64,000 nt of DNA, taken from contig NZ_LAVA02000097.1 of assembly GCF_000974985.2 (NCBI RefSeq), positions 62,001-126,000 of the forward strand, in the 5' to 3' direction. The notes beneath the pieces are model-generated. The model was not told the DNA's origin. It made no database searches and worked only from the letters and a program-made list of their open reading frames with translations. This DNA comes from Streptomyces mangrovisoli. GTDB lineage: Bacteria; Actinomycetota; Actinomycetes; Streptomycetales; Streptomycetaceae. Numbering within the stretch: the stretch's first letter is position 1; every line of letters starts with the position of its first letter. Both the position numbers and the translations under genes were made by a program. This document shows, piece by piece, positions 8,791 to 18,468 of the stretch.

Positions 8791-9174
8791 TTGGCACCGC
8801 AGCCGATCGAACTCGCCATGCCGGACGGCCAGGTGATCTGGGCCATGGTGGACGGCCCCGCCGGTCGCGGCCCGCGGGACACCGGGATCGGCGACCAGGT
8901 CGTCCAGCGGATCGAGGGCTTCCAGGAGTCACTGCACGCCGTGGCGGAGAACGTCCGCGCCGCGGTCGCGAACGCCAAGCCCGACGAGGTCAACGTCGAG
9001 TTCGGGCTGGAACTGGCCGCGGGCAAGCACGGAGTGGTCGCCGCGTTGACGGGCGTCGGCGGGAAGGCCACCTTCAAGGTCGCGCTGAAGTGGACGACGA
9101 CCCCCACCCCGGCCGTCCCCGCGCAGCCCCAGCCCCAACCGACCGTCACGGCACCCTCCCCCGGCCAGGCATGA
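8791..9174 (+). CDS. Trypco1 / CU044_2847-family small protein (arm B)
   Basis: Encodes 127 residues from TTG 8791, which has a GGGGGGA run 3 nt upstream; ATG 8818 would cut into the conserved PIELAMPDGQVIWAMVDG strand. The C-terminal half, with KPDEVNVEFGLELAAGKHG and ATFKVALKW, is the same domain as in the arm A Trypco1 protein, without its long acidic insert. A short Pro/Gln-rich tail ends the protein. It is the first gene of the plus-strand operon and lies 45 nt before the protease gene. The proposed role, modulating the neighbouring trypsin-like protease, comes from gene neighbourhood and not from biochemistry. Confidence 0.84.
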   Translation: MAPQPIELAMPDGQVIWAMVDGPAGRGPRDTGIGDQVVQRIEGFQESLHAVAENVRAAVANAKPDEVNVEFGLELAAGKHGVVAALTGVGGKATFKVALKWTTTPTPAVPAQPQPQPTVTAPSPGQA

Positions 9175-9219
9175 CGCACCTCCGCGCCGTCGTCACCGCC
9201 TGAGCGCCCCTCGGTCGTC

Positions 9220-11169
9220 ATGCGCGGATTCAATCCGGTCGCCGCCCTCCAGCAACTGCTGGAGCGATGCCGTGTGTTCGTCGACGGCGCGACCGAGGGA
9301 ACCGGCTTCTTCGTCGCCCCCGGCTTCGTCCTCACCAATGCCCACGTCGCCGGCGGCGAGGCGGGCCCGCCCGCTCAAGTCCACTGGTGCGGGCAGGAGT
9401 ACCAGGCCGTGGTCAGGGCGGCATCGGCGGACAGCCCGGAACGAGGCGGTCTGCTCTACGCGTTCCCCGACCTCGCGATCGTCGAGCTCCTCGAACCACC
9501 CGACAGCCATCCCTGCGTATGGCTCGACATGACCTGGCCGTCGCCGGGCGCGCCGCTGGCGGCCACGGGGTACACGGACACGCTCCGGCTCGGCTCCCCC
9601 GCGCCACGCCTGGTGACACTGACCGCGGGGGGCCGTACCCACGACCCGGCAGGACCCCTCCTCGAACTCGTGGCGGGTGAGATCCCTCCCGGGCATTCCG
9701 GCGGTCCCGTGCTCGACCTGACCAGCGGCGCCGTGTGCGCCGTCGTCAAGGCCACGCGTCTCGAGGACTCCGACATGGGCGGATACGCGGTGACGGTCGA
9801 CGCGCTGCGGCTGCTCGATCCGGAGGTGTACCGGACCGTCATCGACGCACACGACCGCTTCCACCAGGACGACCGGCGCTGGCGCGACCTGTCCGACCAG
9901 GTGGAGCGCGTCCACGACGACGAGGCACCCCAGTACCGCGCGGACGACCGGCGTTTCCTCTCGCTGCTGTCCGCACTGCCCAAGTCCCGCGACGCCGTCG
10001 GGTCGCACGCGGCGGCCTTCCTCAAGGCCGCGCCACCGGGCACCCCGCTGCCCGAGCGGCCGCTGCTCACCCACCACGACGTCTACACGGAACTGACCGC
10101 CCGCACGGACCCGCCCGCCGGTGAACTCCCCTACGAAATCGCCTTCTGCGCCGACCTCGCCCGCGAACTGTCCAGGCCCCCGGCTGCCATGGACGGCGCC
10201 GCAGGAGAACTGCGCGATCAGGTCCTCGTCGTGGCGGGCCGGATCGGACTGGCCGACAAGACCCGCGAACGGCTGGCGGACACCGGTGCCCCGGCCCGCC
10301 GACCGTCCGTGATCGGCAGGGTCCGCCACTCGCTGCGGGACCGAAGCCTGTACCACGTCATGGTGTGGCGATTCCGGTCCGAGCACGACATCGTTCCGGG
10401 CGCGCCCGAGACCTCGGCGCTCCCCCTCGACGAGGCCCTCGCCCGGCTCGCCGGCCTGCTGGCCGCACAGATCGACCTGATGGGAGACACCCCGCGGAAC
10501 CGGGGCCTGATCGAGTTGATCCTGCCGCGCGAGGTCGTCGACGTGGACTTCGCCGCGTGGCGGCTGTGGCCGGACTTCGACTTCTGGTCGCTCGGCGGCA
10601 AGTACGACCTCGTCGTACGGCCGCTGGAGCGTCACGAGACACCGCGCCTGCACGCCGTCTGGGAGGAACGCTGGCGCCGCCTGGAAGGCAGGCGGGTGGG
10701 TGAGGCGTTGGTCTGCGTCTGCGGACGGGACCGCCAGCGCCAAGGGGCGCTCGACGCCACCTTCGACCTGGATCCGGCCCTGGCCGCGCTGGCACTGGCC
10801 GGGGCACCGAGCCGGCCACCCGTCGGCGACGCCTACACGGTCGCGCTCACCTCCGGAGTGCCGATGATGGTGTGGCGGCGAGACTCGACGCCCGACGCCT
10901 CGGTCTGCGACAGCCCCTGCGGCATACCGGGCCGGGACGCCTGTCCGCGGCCGGATTTCCTGGCCCGCGCGCGCGAGTCCCTCGCCGACACCACGCGGGA
11001 CGACGTCCCCGGCCGGATTCGCAGACTGCGCAACGAAGCCCAGCAGGACCCGGAGGACGGGGACCACATCGGCGGCCGGGTCGTCGTCCTGTGGGACGAC
11101 CCGAGCCGGCGGATACCCCGCACCGCCCTGGTCCCGGCCGCACCCGTCGAGGAAGGACAGACCCGTTGA
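9220..11169 (+). CDS. Trypsin-like serine protease fused to a VMAP-C-like domain (arm B)
   Basis: Encodes 649 residues. The protease domain (5-205) has a complete triad: His42 (VLTNAHV), Asp84 (FPDLAIVEL) and Ser160 (GHSGGPVLD). No signal peptide is present. After a helical middle region (about 205-350), the C-terminal 260 residues match VMAP-C features: LIELILPREVVDVDF, KYDLVVRPLERH, GVPMMVWRR and a terminal VVVLWDDPSRR strand. VMAP-C is the shared adaptor of vWA-MoxR-associated proteins. The ATG at 9220 lacks a strong ribosome-binding site, so translation may depend on coupling to the Trypco1 gene. Its stop overlaps the MoxR start by 4 bp (TTGA). Confidence 0.88.
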   Translation: MRGFNPVAALQQLLERCRVFVDGATEGTGFFVAPGFVLTNAHVAGGEAGPPAQVHWCGQEYQAVVRAASADSPERGGLLYAFPDLAIVELLEPPDSHPCVWLDMTWPSPGAPLAATGYTDTLRLGSPAPRLVTLTAGGRTHDPAGPLLELVAGEIPPGHSGGPVLDLTSGAVCAVVKATRLEDSDMGGYAVTVDALRLLDPEVYRTVIDAHDRFHQDDRRWRDLSDQVERVHDDEAPQYRADDRRFLSLLSALPKSRDAVGSHAAAFLKAAPPGTPLPERPLLTHHDVYTELTARTDPPAGELPYEIAFCADLARELSRPPAAMDGAAGELRDQVLVVAGRIGLADKTRERLADTGAPARRPSVIGRVRHSLRDRSLYHVMVWRFRSEHDIVPGAPETSALPLDEALARLAGLLAAQIDLMGDTPRNRGLIELILPREVVDVDFAAWRLWPDFDFWSLGGKYDLVVRPLERHETPRLHAVWEERWRRLEGRRVGEALVCVCGRDRQRQGALDATFDLDPALAALALAGAPSRPPVGDAYTVALTSGVPMMVWRRDSTPDASVCDSPCGIPGRDACPRPDFLARARESLADTTRDDVPGRIRRLRNEAQQDPEDGDHIGGRVVVLWDDPSRRIPRTALVPAAPVEEGQTR

Positions 11170-12269
11170 GCGAGTGGAGGATCTACCAGGGCGTCGGTGA
11201 GCCGCACGACGGCATCGACCGCCTGCCCGCTCCCCCGCCGTGGCGCGACTTCGGCGACGAGACGGACCCGGTGGTGCCGTTCGACCGCACGCCCACCGCA
11301 CAGGGCCGGCTCCGCCTGCCCAAGGCGGCCGCCTACCAGGCCGACGACAGCACGATCGAGGCGGTGAACACCGCGCTGTACGTACGCAGGCCGCTGCTGG
11401 TCACCGGAGATCCGGGCGTCGGCAAGTCGACCCTCGCGGACGCGGTGGCGAGCGAACTGAAACTGGGCTCGGTGCTGCGCTGGCCCGTGAACAGCAAGAC
11501 CACCCTGCGCGACGGGCTCTACCGCTACGACTCGCTGGGCCGCCTGGAGGAGGCCGGGCTCGCCCGGAACCGTGCGGCCGGGTTCGCCGCCGACCGCACG
11601 AACGCGCTCGCCGGGAACCGCACGGCCGCAACCGCACAGCGCCTTGCGCGCCAGGCCAGGCCCGCGAAACCGCGGCCCACGGATCTCGGCCGCTATGTGA
11701 GCCTCGGCCCGCTGGGCACCGCGCTGGCCCCCTACGCGCTGCCTCGCGTCCTGCTGATCGACGAGATCGACAAGAGCGACATCGACCTGCCCAACGACCT
11801 CCTCGACGTCTTCGAGGAGGGCGGGTTCGAGATCCCCGAACTGGCACGCGCCGCGGACACCCACGAAACCGTCATGATCAGGCCGTCGGGCGGCGGCCCC
11901 GACATCCGCGTGCACCGCGGCATGGTCCGCTGCCGGGCCTTCCCGCTCGTCATCCTGACCAGCAACGGGGAACGCGAGTTCCCGCCCGCCTTCCTGCGCC
12001 GCTGCATCCGCCTGCACCTGCCCTCCCTCAGCGAGGACGAGCCACGCCTGAGGGCCATCGTCCGCGCCCACCTGCCGGGCGCCGACGACCAGGCGGAAGA
12101 GATCATCCGGCTGTTCATGGAGCGGGCGGCGACCGGTGAACTCGCCACCGACCAACTCCTCAACGCCGTGTACCTGATGAGCCGCACCGTCCAGGGCGGC
12201 GCACCCGACCCCGGCGGCATCGCGCGTCTGGTGCTCCAGCATCTGAACGTGACGGCACCCGCCGAGTGA
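11166..12269 (+). CDS. MoxR-family AAA+ ATPase (arm B)
   Basis: Encodes 367 residues from TTG 11166, overlapping the protease stop by 4 bp, with GGAAGGA 8 nt upstream. The N-terminus MSEWRIYQGVGEPHDGIDR matches the arm A MoxR, which fixes this start. Walker A is GDPGVGKST (81-89), Walker B is LLIDEIDKSD, and VILTSNGEREFP is the sensor strand. Compared with arm A it has an insert of about 25 residues rich in Ala, Arg and Asn (LARNRAAGFAADRTNALAGN and following) between the first strands and the RYVSLGPLGTAL loop. The 4-bp overlaps on both sides indicate tightly coupled expression with the protease and the vWA fusion. Confidence 0.93.
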   Translation: MSEWRIYQGVGEPHDGIDRLPAPPPWRDFGDETDPVVPFDRTPTAQGRLRLPKAAAYQADDSTIEAVNTALYVRRPLLVTGDPGVGKSTLADAVASELKLGSVLRWPVNSKTTLRDGLYRYDSLGRLEEAGLARNRAAGFAADRTNALAGNRTAATAQRLARQARPAKPRPTDLGRYVSLGPLGTALAPYALPRVLLIDEIDKSDIDLPNDLLDVFEEGGFEIPELARAADTHETVMIRPSGGGPDIRVHRGMVRCRAFPLVILTSNGEREFPPAFLRRCIRLHLPSLSEDEPRLRAIVRAHLPGADDQAEEIIRLFMERAATGELATDQLLNAVYLMSRTVQGGAPDPGGIARLVLQHLNVTAPAE

Positions 12270-15200
12270 CGCACGACGGCCGTGGCACCCCCGCGCTCGG
12301 AGCGCTGCTCGGCACTCCCGCACTCGGCGCGCTGCTCGGCGCCCTCGACCCGCAGGGGCCGCCCGCCGGTCCCCGTGAGATCGCCGAGCTGCTGTGGCTG
12401 GCCGCCCAGCTGCCCGAAGGGGCCGTCGTGCGACCGCACCTGCCCGTCCCGGACGCCTCGGCCGACGCACCCCCGACGTCGACTGCCGCCACGGGGGCGG
12501 GGGACGGCTCCCCCGAAGAAGCCTCCGAGGGCGATGCGGACGAACAGGGCGACCGCCTGTTCCTGCCGGACACCGACACTCCGGCCGAAGGGCACGCCCT
12601 GCTCCACCCCGGCTCTCCCGTCCGCGTCGCCGCGGCACCCGCGCTCCCGCACCGACGCGCCCTCGGCAGATCGCTGCGACCGCTCAAACGCCGCGTGCCG
12701 TCGAGGACTCGTCTGGTCGTCGACGAGGACGCCACCGCCGACCGCATCGCCCACGAAGTCCGATGGCTGCCCGTCCTCGTCCCCGCCCGGGACCGCTGGC
12801 TCGACCTCGTCCTCGTCATCGACGCACACGGCGACAGCGCCGCCCTGTGGCAACCGCTGGGCCGCGAACTGCTCGGCGTACTGCGGGAACTCGGCGCCTT
12901 CCGGGACATCCGCACCTACTGGCTGCGCCGCCAACCCGACGGCACGCCCGGGCTCTCGACCGGGCCGCGCGGGACACTGCGCTCACCCGCAACCGTGAGC
13001 GACCCGACCGGCCGCACCGTCACCCTGGTCCTCACCGACGGGGTCGCCCCGGGCTGGGGCGGCGAAAGCCTGCGCGGCACACTCCGCCTGTGGGCCCGCA
13101 GCGGACCGGCCGCCGTCCTTCAGACCCTGCCCGAGAACCTGTGGGGGCAGACGGCCCTGGCACCGGAGCCGGGACGCTTCCGCAGCAGCCAGGCCGACGG
13201 CCTGCCCACCCGGTTGCACTTCACCCCGTACGCCCTCGGTTCCCGCACCCCGCAACCCGGCGAGATCCCCGTACCGGTGCTGGCCCTCAGCCCGGAGTGG
13301 CTCGCCCCCTGGGCCCGCGCCGTCGCCGGCGTCGGCGAGTTCGACGGCGCGGCCGTACGACTGCCCGCCGCCGGGGCCGCAGCCCCCGACGCCCTCCCAC
13401 CGCCGCCCGCCGAAGCGCCCGTCAGCTTCGAGGAGTTCCTGGCGCAGGCACAACCGGGACCCTTCCGGCTCGCGGCCTACCTGTCCGCGGCACCGCTCAA
13501 CCTCGCCGTCATGCGGCTGGTCCAGTCGGTCATGCTTCCGGACAGTCCGCCGTCGGATCTGGCGGCGATCGTGTACAGCGGCGTCCTGCGCAGGCTGCCC
13601 GGCGGCGACACCGACCCCGACCCGTTGCAGCAGGCCTACGAGTTCGCGCCCGGCATCCGCGAGCGGCTGCTCAGCACCCTGCGCCGGGACGAGGCCGATC
13701 AGGTCGTCGCCAACGTCTCCGCCTACGTCGAACGCAACCTGCCGGCCGGGTCCGCACGCTTCACGGCGGCGATCGCCGATCCGGCAGGCCCCCTGCTCCT
13801 GCCGGCCGGAGCCCGGCACTGGGCGGAGGTACGGAGCCTGGTGAACCGCCGTCGGCGGCGCAGGGCGTCGGCGGTTGTGGCGACAACTCCGTTGCCCGCG
13901 CCAGAGACCCGTGCCCCGCAGCGGCCAACGGCCTCGGCCGAGGACGCGGTGCCGGGCGCGGCAGGCACCGTCGTGCCAACCGTGACCGTCTCGCAGACCC
14001 AGCCCCCGACCTCCAAGCGAAGCCGCAACGTTCGCCACGTCCTGATCACCATCGGCGTCTCACGGATCCGGGGCGGCCCCCCGACACGGTTCGCAGGCGT
14101 GGCCGAGGACGTGGCCAGGGTTCGCACTGAGTTCGAGGCACTCGGATACACCACCGTCCTGCCCGAACTCGCGAACGACCCCGCGGCGTCGACCGTGCTG
14201 CGTTCCATCAAGGGGTGGGCGGCGAGCCAGAGCGCGGCGAAGGCCGAATCGGTGGTCGTCTATTTCGCGGGTCGCACAGCCCGCTCGGGCAGGGAGGCCA
14301 CGCTGCTGACCTCCGACAGCGAGCAGACCGGATCGAGGATCAGCGGGATCACCATCTCTCGACTGCACCAGGCCTTCGCCGGGCATCCGGGCGCCTTGAT
14401 GTTCGTTCTCGACACCAGTTTCCCGGCTGTTCTCGTCGACCCTCCCGTCGCCGCGGGCAGCCTCCCGCCTCTGTGGGTGCTCACCTGCCGGCAGGTACTG
14501 GCGGACCACTCGGGGAGCGACTTCGCCCGCGGCCTGACCGTGGAACTGTCGAGGACGAGACGCGGTTTCGTCGCCCCGTACGACCTGATGGAGTTCGCCT
14601 CGCGCATCCGCACGAGGATGGTGGACCAGAACCCGGGGGTGAGCGACCCCGCGATGATCACCCTGAGCCCGAGCACCTCCTGGTTCGCGTTCCGACGGTT
14701 CTTCCCCGACCACCACCTGCCGGAGCCGCTGAGCCCGCTCCCCGCCGAAACCCTCCCTCGCACAGAACAGGCAGAGGCGCTCAAGGCCCTGACCGACTGG
14801 CTGTTGCGGCATCCGGAGGACCACCGGCCCAGAATCGTGAACGGTGTTGCCGGCACCGGCAAGTCGGTGCTCCTGCTGATGCTCGAACGCAGCCTCCTCG
14901 AAGCCGAGGCCGCGGGGCGCGCACCGATCGGGCGCCTCAGGACCGTGCTCCTCAACGCTGCCACGATCAGGTCCGCACCCGACATCAGCGGCTTGTGGGC
15001 GAGTCTGGCCACTCAGCTCGCTCTGCCCGGCGACGCTTCGAGGGCGGTGATGTCCCAACTGGCCGCGGCCCCGTTCACGGTGGCCGTGCTCCTGGACCAC
15101 CTCTACGAGGTGTCCACCAGCAGGCGCCGCAAAATCCTGGCCGAACTGGTCGACCCCCTGCGAACTCTGCCCGGCGTACGACTCGTCATCACGGAGGACA

Positions 15201-15721
15201 CGACACGGCGCCCCCTCCCCGAACTGGGCGCCGACGTGGAAGTCCTGCGCCTCGAGCACCACCCCCCGCGTGCCTCGACCCATGACGACGCCCTGGACCG
15301 AGTGCTGGCATCGCCGCGGGCACATCTGATCGTCGACGGCCACAGCGTCATCATGGAGGCCTACGGCGAACTGCCGCCGGACGAGGGGCCGATGAGGCTG
15401 CTGGAGCGGCTCTCGCAACGCGCCGAACCGACGGGCGTCGAGATCACCTGCGTCTTCGATCACGTCGACCTGCTCGGGCGTCCACCCCTCGCCGCGCCAC
15501 GAGGAGTGCGGGTGCTGATCCCCGCACCCGGCGTCCGTGATGATGAGTTCATCTGGCGGATGGTGGCCGCGGAGCCGCACGACCGTCCGATCGTCGTCGC
15601 GTCACAAAGCGCTGTGCTGAACGTCGACGTCACCCGCCGCCCGGGGGCGCGTTCGGTCGACGTGGCCACGCTGATGAGATGGCTCTCACGCACCACTCCC
15701 CGGACCGGGTCGGGGACGTAA
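12266..15721 (+). CDS. vWA / pseudo-caspase / P-loop NTPase / NYN-nuclease fusion protein (arm B)
   Basis: A 1151-residue protein whose GTG start overlaps the MoxR stop (GTGA). Residues 1-580 parallel the arm A SAV_2336 protein, but the MIDAS motif is degenerate (IDAHGDS near 182) and the shared helical segment reads FRLAAYLSAAPLNLAVMRLV. Residues about 590-800 form a caspase-like fold in which the usual YFSGHG is VVVYFAGRT and the usual LDCCYSG is VLDTSFPAV. Both catalytic residues are therefore lost. A P-loop NTPase follows, with Walker A GVAGTGKS (860-867) and Walker B VAVLLDHLYE. The C-terminal 130 residues, with LIVDGHSVIMEAYG, ITCVFDHVDL, DDEFIWRMV and PIVVASQSAVLN, match the NYN/YacP-like PIN-fold RNase pattern with aspartates in place. 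I infer a nuclease effector controlled by the switch domains. Confidence 0.83.
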   Translation: MTHDGRGTPALGALLGTPALGALLGALDPQGPPAGPREIAELLWLAAQLPEGAVVRPHLPVPDASADAPPTSTAATGAGDGSPEEASEGDADEQGDRLFLPDTDTPAEGHALLHPGSPVRVAAAPALPHRRALGRSLRPLKRRVPSRTRLVVDEDATADRIAHEVRWLPVLVPARDRWLDLVLVIDAHGDSAALWQPLGRELLGVLRELGAFRDIRTYWLRRQPDGTPGLSTGPRGTLRSPATVSDPTGRTVTLVLTDGVAPGWGGESLRGTLRLWARSGPAAVLQTLPENLWGQTALAPEPGRFRSSQADGLPTRLHFTPYALGSRTPQPGEIPVPVLALSPEWLAPWARAVAGVGEFDGAAVRLPAAGAAAPDALPPPPAEAPVSFEEFLAQAQPGPFRLAAYLSAAPLNLAVMRLVQSVMLPDSPPSDLAAIVYSGVLRRLPGGDTDPDPLQQAYEFAPGIRERLLSTLRRDEADQVVANVSAYVERNLPAGSARFTAAIADPAGPLLLPAGARHWAEVRSLVNRRRRRRASAVVATTPLPAPETRAPQRPTASAEDAVPGAAGTVVPTVTVSQTQPPTSKRSRNVRHVLITIGVSRIRGGPPTRFAGVAEDVARVRTEFEALGYTTVLPELANDPAASTVLRSIKGWAASQSAAKAESVVVYFAGRTARSGREATLLTSDSEQTGSRISGITISRLHQAFAGHPGALMFVLDTSFPAVLVDPPVAAGSLPPLWVLTCRQVLADHSGSDFARGLTVELSRTRRGFVAPYDLMEFASRIRTRMVDQNPGVSDPAMITLSPSTSWFAFRRFFPDHHLPEPLSPLPAETLPRTEQAEALKALTDWLLRHPEDHRPRIVNGVAGTGKSVLLLMLERSLLEAEAAGRAPIGRLRTVLLNAATIRSAPDISGLWASLATQLALPGDASRAVMSQLAAAPFTVAVLLDHLYEVSTSRRRKILAELVDPLRTLPGVRLVITEDTTRRPLPELGADVEVLRLEHHPPRASTHDDALDRVLASPRAHLIVDGHSVIMEAYGELPPDEGPMRLLERLSQRAEPTGVEITCVFDHVDLLGRPPLAAPRGVRVLIPAPGVRDDEFIWRMVAAEPHDRPIVVASQSAVLNVDVTRRPGARSVDVATLMRWLSRTTPRTGSGT

Positions 15722-16684
15722 GACGACCGACTACGGCAGCTCCTCGGCCGTCAGCTGAACTGGGGCCGTTGATCCGGGCAGTCGGCAGATCCGCTCGCCT
15801 CGACCCGGCCTACGTACGACTCATCCCACGCGATCCAGGACCACAGGGCCGACCTCGACGAGATGATCATAGCCGGGATATGGAGAAACTGTGAACACCC
15901 CTCAACCGTTCCCGATCATCTCGCCATCACACTGAAGGCACAGATCCACACAGGCGGGGGTTCCTACCCAGGCCGCCCCGAGAGGCCCTGTCGCGCCGGT
16001 TCTCCCTATCCGGCCACACAGGATCAACACATGTGCTTCACATCGTGCACACAATACGGATCTTGTTGCGCCAACCGGGCATGGCGCTTGCGAAAGCTGC
16101 CCTATGCAATCAAGATCGCCACTCGAAGGCCGCTCCCTCGCGCTGCGGCACTCCCGATCCCGTCACCCCGACAGGAGCCGGTTCCGTTTCCCGCCCTGGC
16201 CATTCATGGGAAGTGTCATGTCTCCGTCCCCGCACCCGCGGTCTCGCGGTCGAAGGCCGTCCGTCATGCGCCGTGAACCATGACGCCACGGTGGAGGCGG
16301 CCACTACTACGCACGGCCACTGAGGACAGCAGGGCCCCCGGCGATATGGGCCGTTGAGTCCGTCATCGAAGGCAGGGCAGCTCGGGCGACCGCCATCGCC
16401 CGCCCCTCGCAGGCCGGCCGGATCGCCGCCCACGACCCAACCCACCGCAAGTCGCCGACAGTCGACCTCACCCGCGACAGTCCGGGCCCGTCGAGTGAAC
16501 GGCCTTACCCCGTACCGAGACCCGTGCCTGCCAGGCGGTCGGCCGCGCCGCCGCTCCACGCAGCGCTCGGCGTTCAGCCACGGCTCTCCCCTCAACCACG
16601 TCATGAATGCGCAGCAGGGAGCGATGCGACATGCCCCGGTTCTTCCGACGGTCCGCACCACCGGACTCCGTGAAGGAATCACCC
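15722..16684. other. Non-coding stretch of about 960 bp downstream of arm B
   Basis: I find no convincing gene here. Reading frames are short, lack the third-position GC bias of the neighbours, and have no good ribosome-binding sites. Parts (15860-16100) are less GC-rich than the surrounding coding DNA. The region may be a remnant of lost genes plus the promoter of the secreted protein gene starting at 16685. Confidence 0.5.
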
Positions 16685-18457
16685 ATGCGGAACGCCGAAG
16701 CGACCGCGTCTGAACGTGTGCCTCTTCGCAGGCATCACGGCTGGCGCTGGTTCGTCGTGGCACTCGCGGTGACCCTGACCTACTCCGCGTCGGCGGCCGA
16801 CGCTTCCGCGTCGGACAGCGAATCCGATCCCGTAGCTGTGACACCCTGCCCCATTCCCGAGACGGGCCTGTCAATCGATGCCCCGTCGCAGCCGATCCCG
16901 CAGACGGTTCGACTCTCCGCGGCCATCGAACTGCCGCGAGGCGCAACCGTCTACGGCGCGCAGGACCCCCTGAGCGAAGACGGCCTCCTCCGCTACGTCA
17001 TCGGACCGGCCGGCTATGCCTGCGACGTGGCCGCCGGTGCGGACGGCATGTACACCGTCACCCTCACGGACCCCTACGAAATCACACCAGCGCTCGAATT
17101 CGACTTCTCCATAGGCGGCATCATGGGGAACGTCGACCTCGCCTGCTCCTACTTCCGATCGATCCCGCACGTGGAGGGAGAACAGTGCACCACGCCGTCC
17201 GCCGACGAAACCGTGGTGCCGATCTCCACCGGGGTTGCCAAGACACAGGCCGCCCTGGTGTCCTTCCCGGCGACCGGGTCACCGGACCACGCCCTGGGGG
17301 GACCTGCCGAGCCGGGAGAGACGACACACGTCCTGGTGGCCGCTGACACGACCGGGTCCGACGGCTGGCAGGTGTCCGCGGTGCAGGGCTCCTGCACACT
17401 TCCCGCCGCGCAGCGTTCGGTGTGCGCCGCCGCATTGGACGAATTCGCCGCACAGGCTGCCCGGATCGCCTCCGTCCAGGCCGAGATCGACGCGGTGCAT
17501 CAGGGGCTGGGCGTCGCATCGTCTGATGCGGCATCCGAGGACGACCCGGAGTGCAAGCCGAACGCCGCCGTGTCGGTGGAGCGCGAACTCGGTCTGATTT
17601 CCTCGAAGAAGATCCCCGTCTCGGGGAGAAACCTCTCCCTCCCCATACCCGGCGAGATCTCGGTGAGCTACGTTCCCGGTGCCATCAAGCTGTGCGCCCA
17701 CGGAGTGACTACGGCACTGCGCACACCCGACGGCTTCGACGACGGAGTGATGTCGCTCGGCGCGACGGCGAAGGAAGGAGCACGTTCGGTCTTCGGGCCG
17801 TTCACGTACTCCGCGGCCGCGGCCGCCTGGACCTCTTTGCCTGGTGCCCCTCGAGGCCAGAAGGTGAAGCACGAGTTCAAGAAGATGGCGTTCAAGCAGC
17901 TCGAGGCGGACCCCTCCCTCTCTCTGGCCTTCTCCGGTAAGGGCGACGCGTCCCTCTCGCTGAACATCGCCTCAGCGGAGTTCGTCGCCGCCCAGGAAGA
18001 GGTCACGTTGGTCTCCCACGACGATGCTCTCCTCCAGGCCAGCTTCGGCCCCTCCCTGGAGGTGTCGGTCGGGGTGCCCCTCAAGGAGTTCGAGGAGAAG
18101 ATCGCCGAAGACGAAGCCATGGGCATGACGGAGGAAGCCGCGATACAGGATGTGTCCGAGCAGGTCAGCGGGGACGCGGTGGAGGGCATCGCCGCCGAAG
18201 CCGCTCACTTCGACGGGGTGACCGTGTCGGAGGCGGCGGAACGAGCCGCCTATGAAAGCACCCGCAGCGGTCTGGCGGAGGCCCTCGAAGCGGACAGTTC
18301 CCTGCCCGAAGCGGCGGCCGCTGCGGAAGCGACGGCATCCGAAGCCGTGGCTTCCGAGGTCACGGCCGCGGAAGCGGCGGCGATCGAGGGAGAGGTCGCC
18401 ACCGGGGCCATCGAGCTCGAAGCCTCCGATCTTCTGCTCTTTCTCTTCGTTCTGTGA
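16685..18457 (+). CDS. Large secreted protein of unknown function with Ala/Glu-rich tail
   Basis: Encodes 590 residues from ATG 16685; AAGGAAT lies 8 nt upstream. A basic N-region (LRRHHGWRW), a hydrophobic core (FVVALAVTLTYSASA) and an ADASA site form a Sec signal peptide. The mature part has scattered Cys pairs and beta-rich segments (IPGEISVSYVPGAIKLCAHG, SLSLAFSGKGDASLSLNIAS). After about residue 450 it becomes an Ala/Glu-rich helix (roughly AAAAAEATASEAVASEVTAA). It ends in the hydrophobic LLLFLFVL. I do not recognise a family. The lipoprotein gene follows at once, so they probably form a two-gene exported pair. An upstream in-frame ATG at 16631 is less likely because it moves the signal peptide inwards. 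Confidence 0.75.
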   Translation: MRNAEATASERVPLRRHHGWRWFVVALAVTLTYSASAADASASDSESDPVAVTPCPIPETGLSIDAPSQPIPQTVRLSAAIELPRGATVYGAQDPLSEDGLLRYVIGPAGYACDVAAGADGMYTVTLTDPYEITPALEFDFSIGGIMGNVDLACSYFRSIPHVEGEQCTTPSADETVVPISTGVAKTQAALVSFPATGSPDHALGGPAEPGETTHVLVAADTTGSDGWQVSAVQGSCTLPAAQRSVCAAALDEFAAQAARIASVQAEIDAVHQGLGVASSDAASEDDPECKPNAAVSVERELGLISSKKIPVSGRNLSLPIPGEISVSYVPGAIKLCAHGVTTALRTPDGFDDGVMSLGATAKEGARSVFGPFTYSAAAAAWTSLPGAPRGQKVKHEFKKMAFKQLEADPSLSLAFSGKGDASLSLNIASAEFVAAQEEVTLVSHDDALLQASFGPSLEVSVGVPLKEFEEKIAEDEAMGMTEEAAIQDVSEQVSGDAVEGIAAEAAHFDGVTVSEAAERAAYESTRSGLAEALEADSSLPEAAAAAEATASEAVASEVTAAEAAAIEGEVATGAIELEASDLLLFLFVL

Positions 18458-18468
18458 GGTCCGTACCC

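Noticed and set aside
15722..16684. An FxsA-like precursor gene downstream of arm B
   Set aside because: No short frame has a plausible leader, ribosome-binding site or aromatic C-terminal motif.
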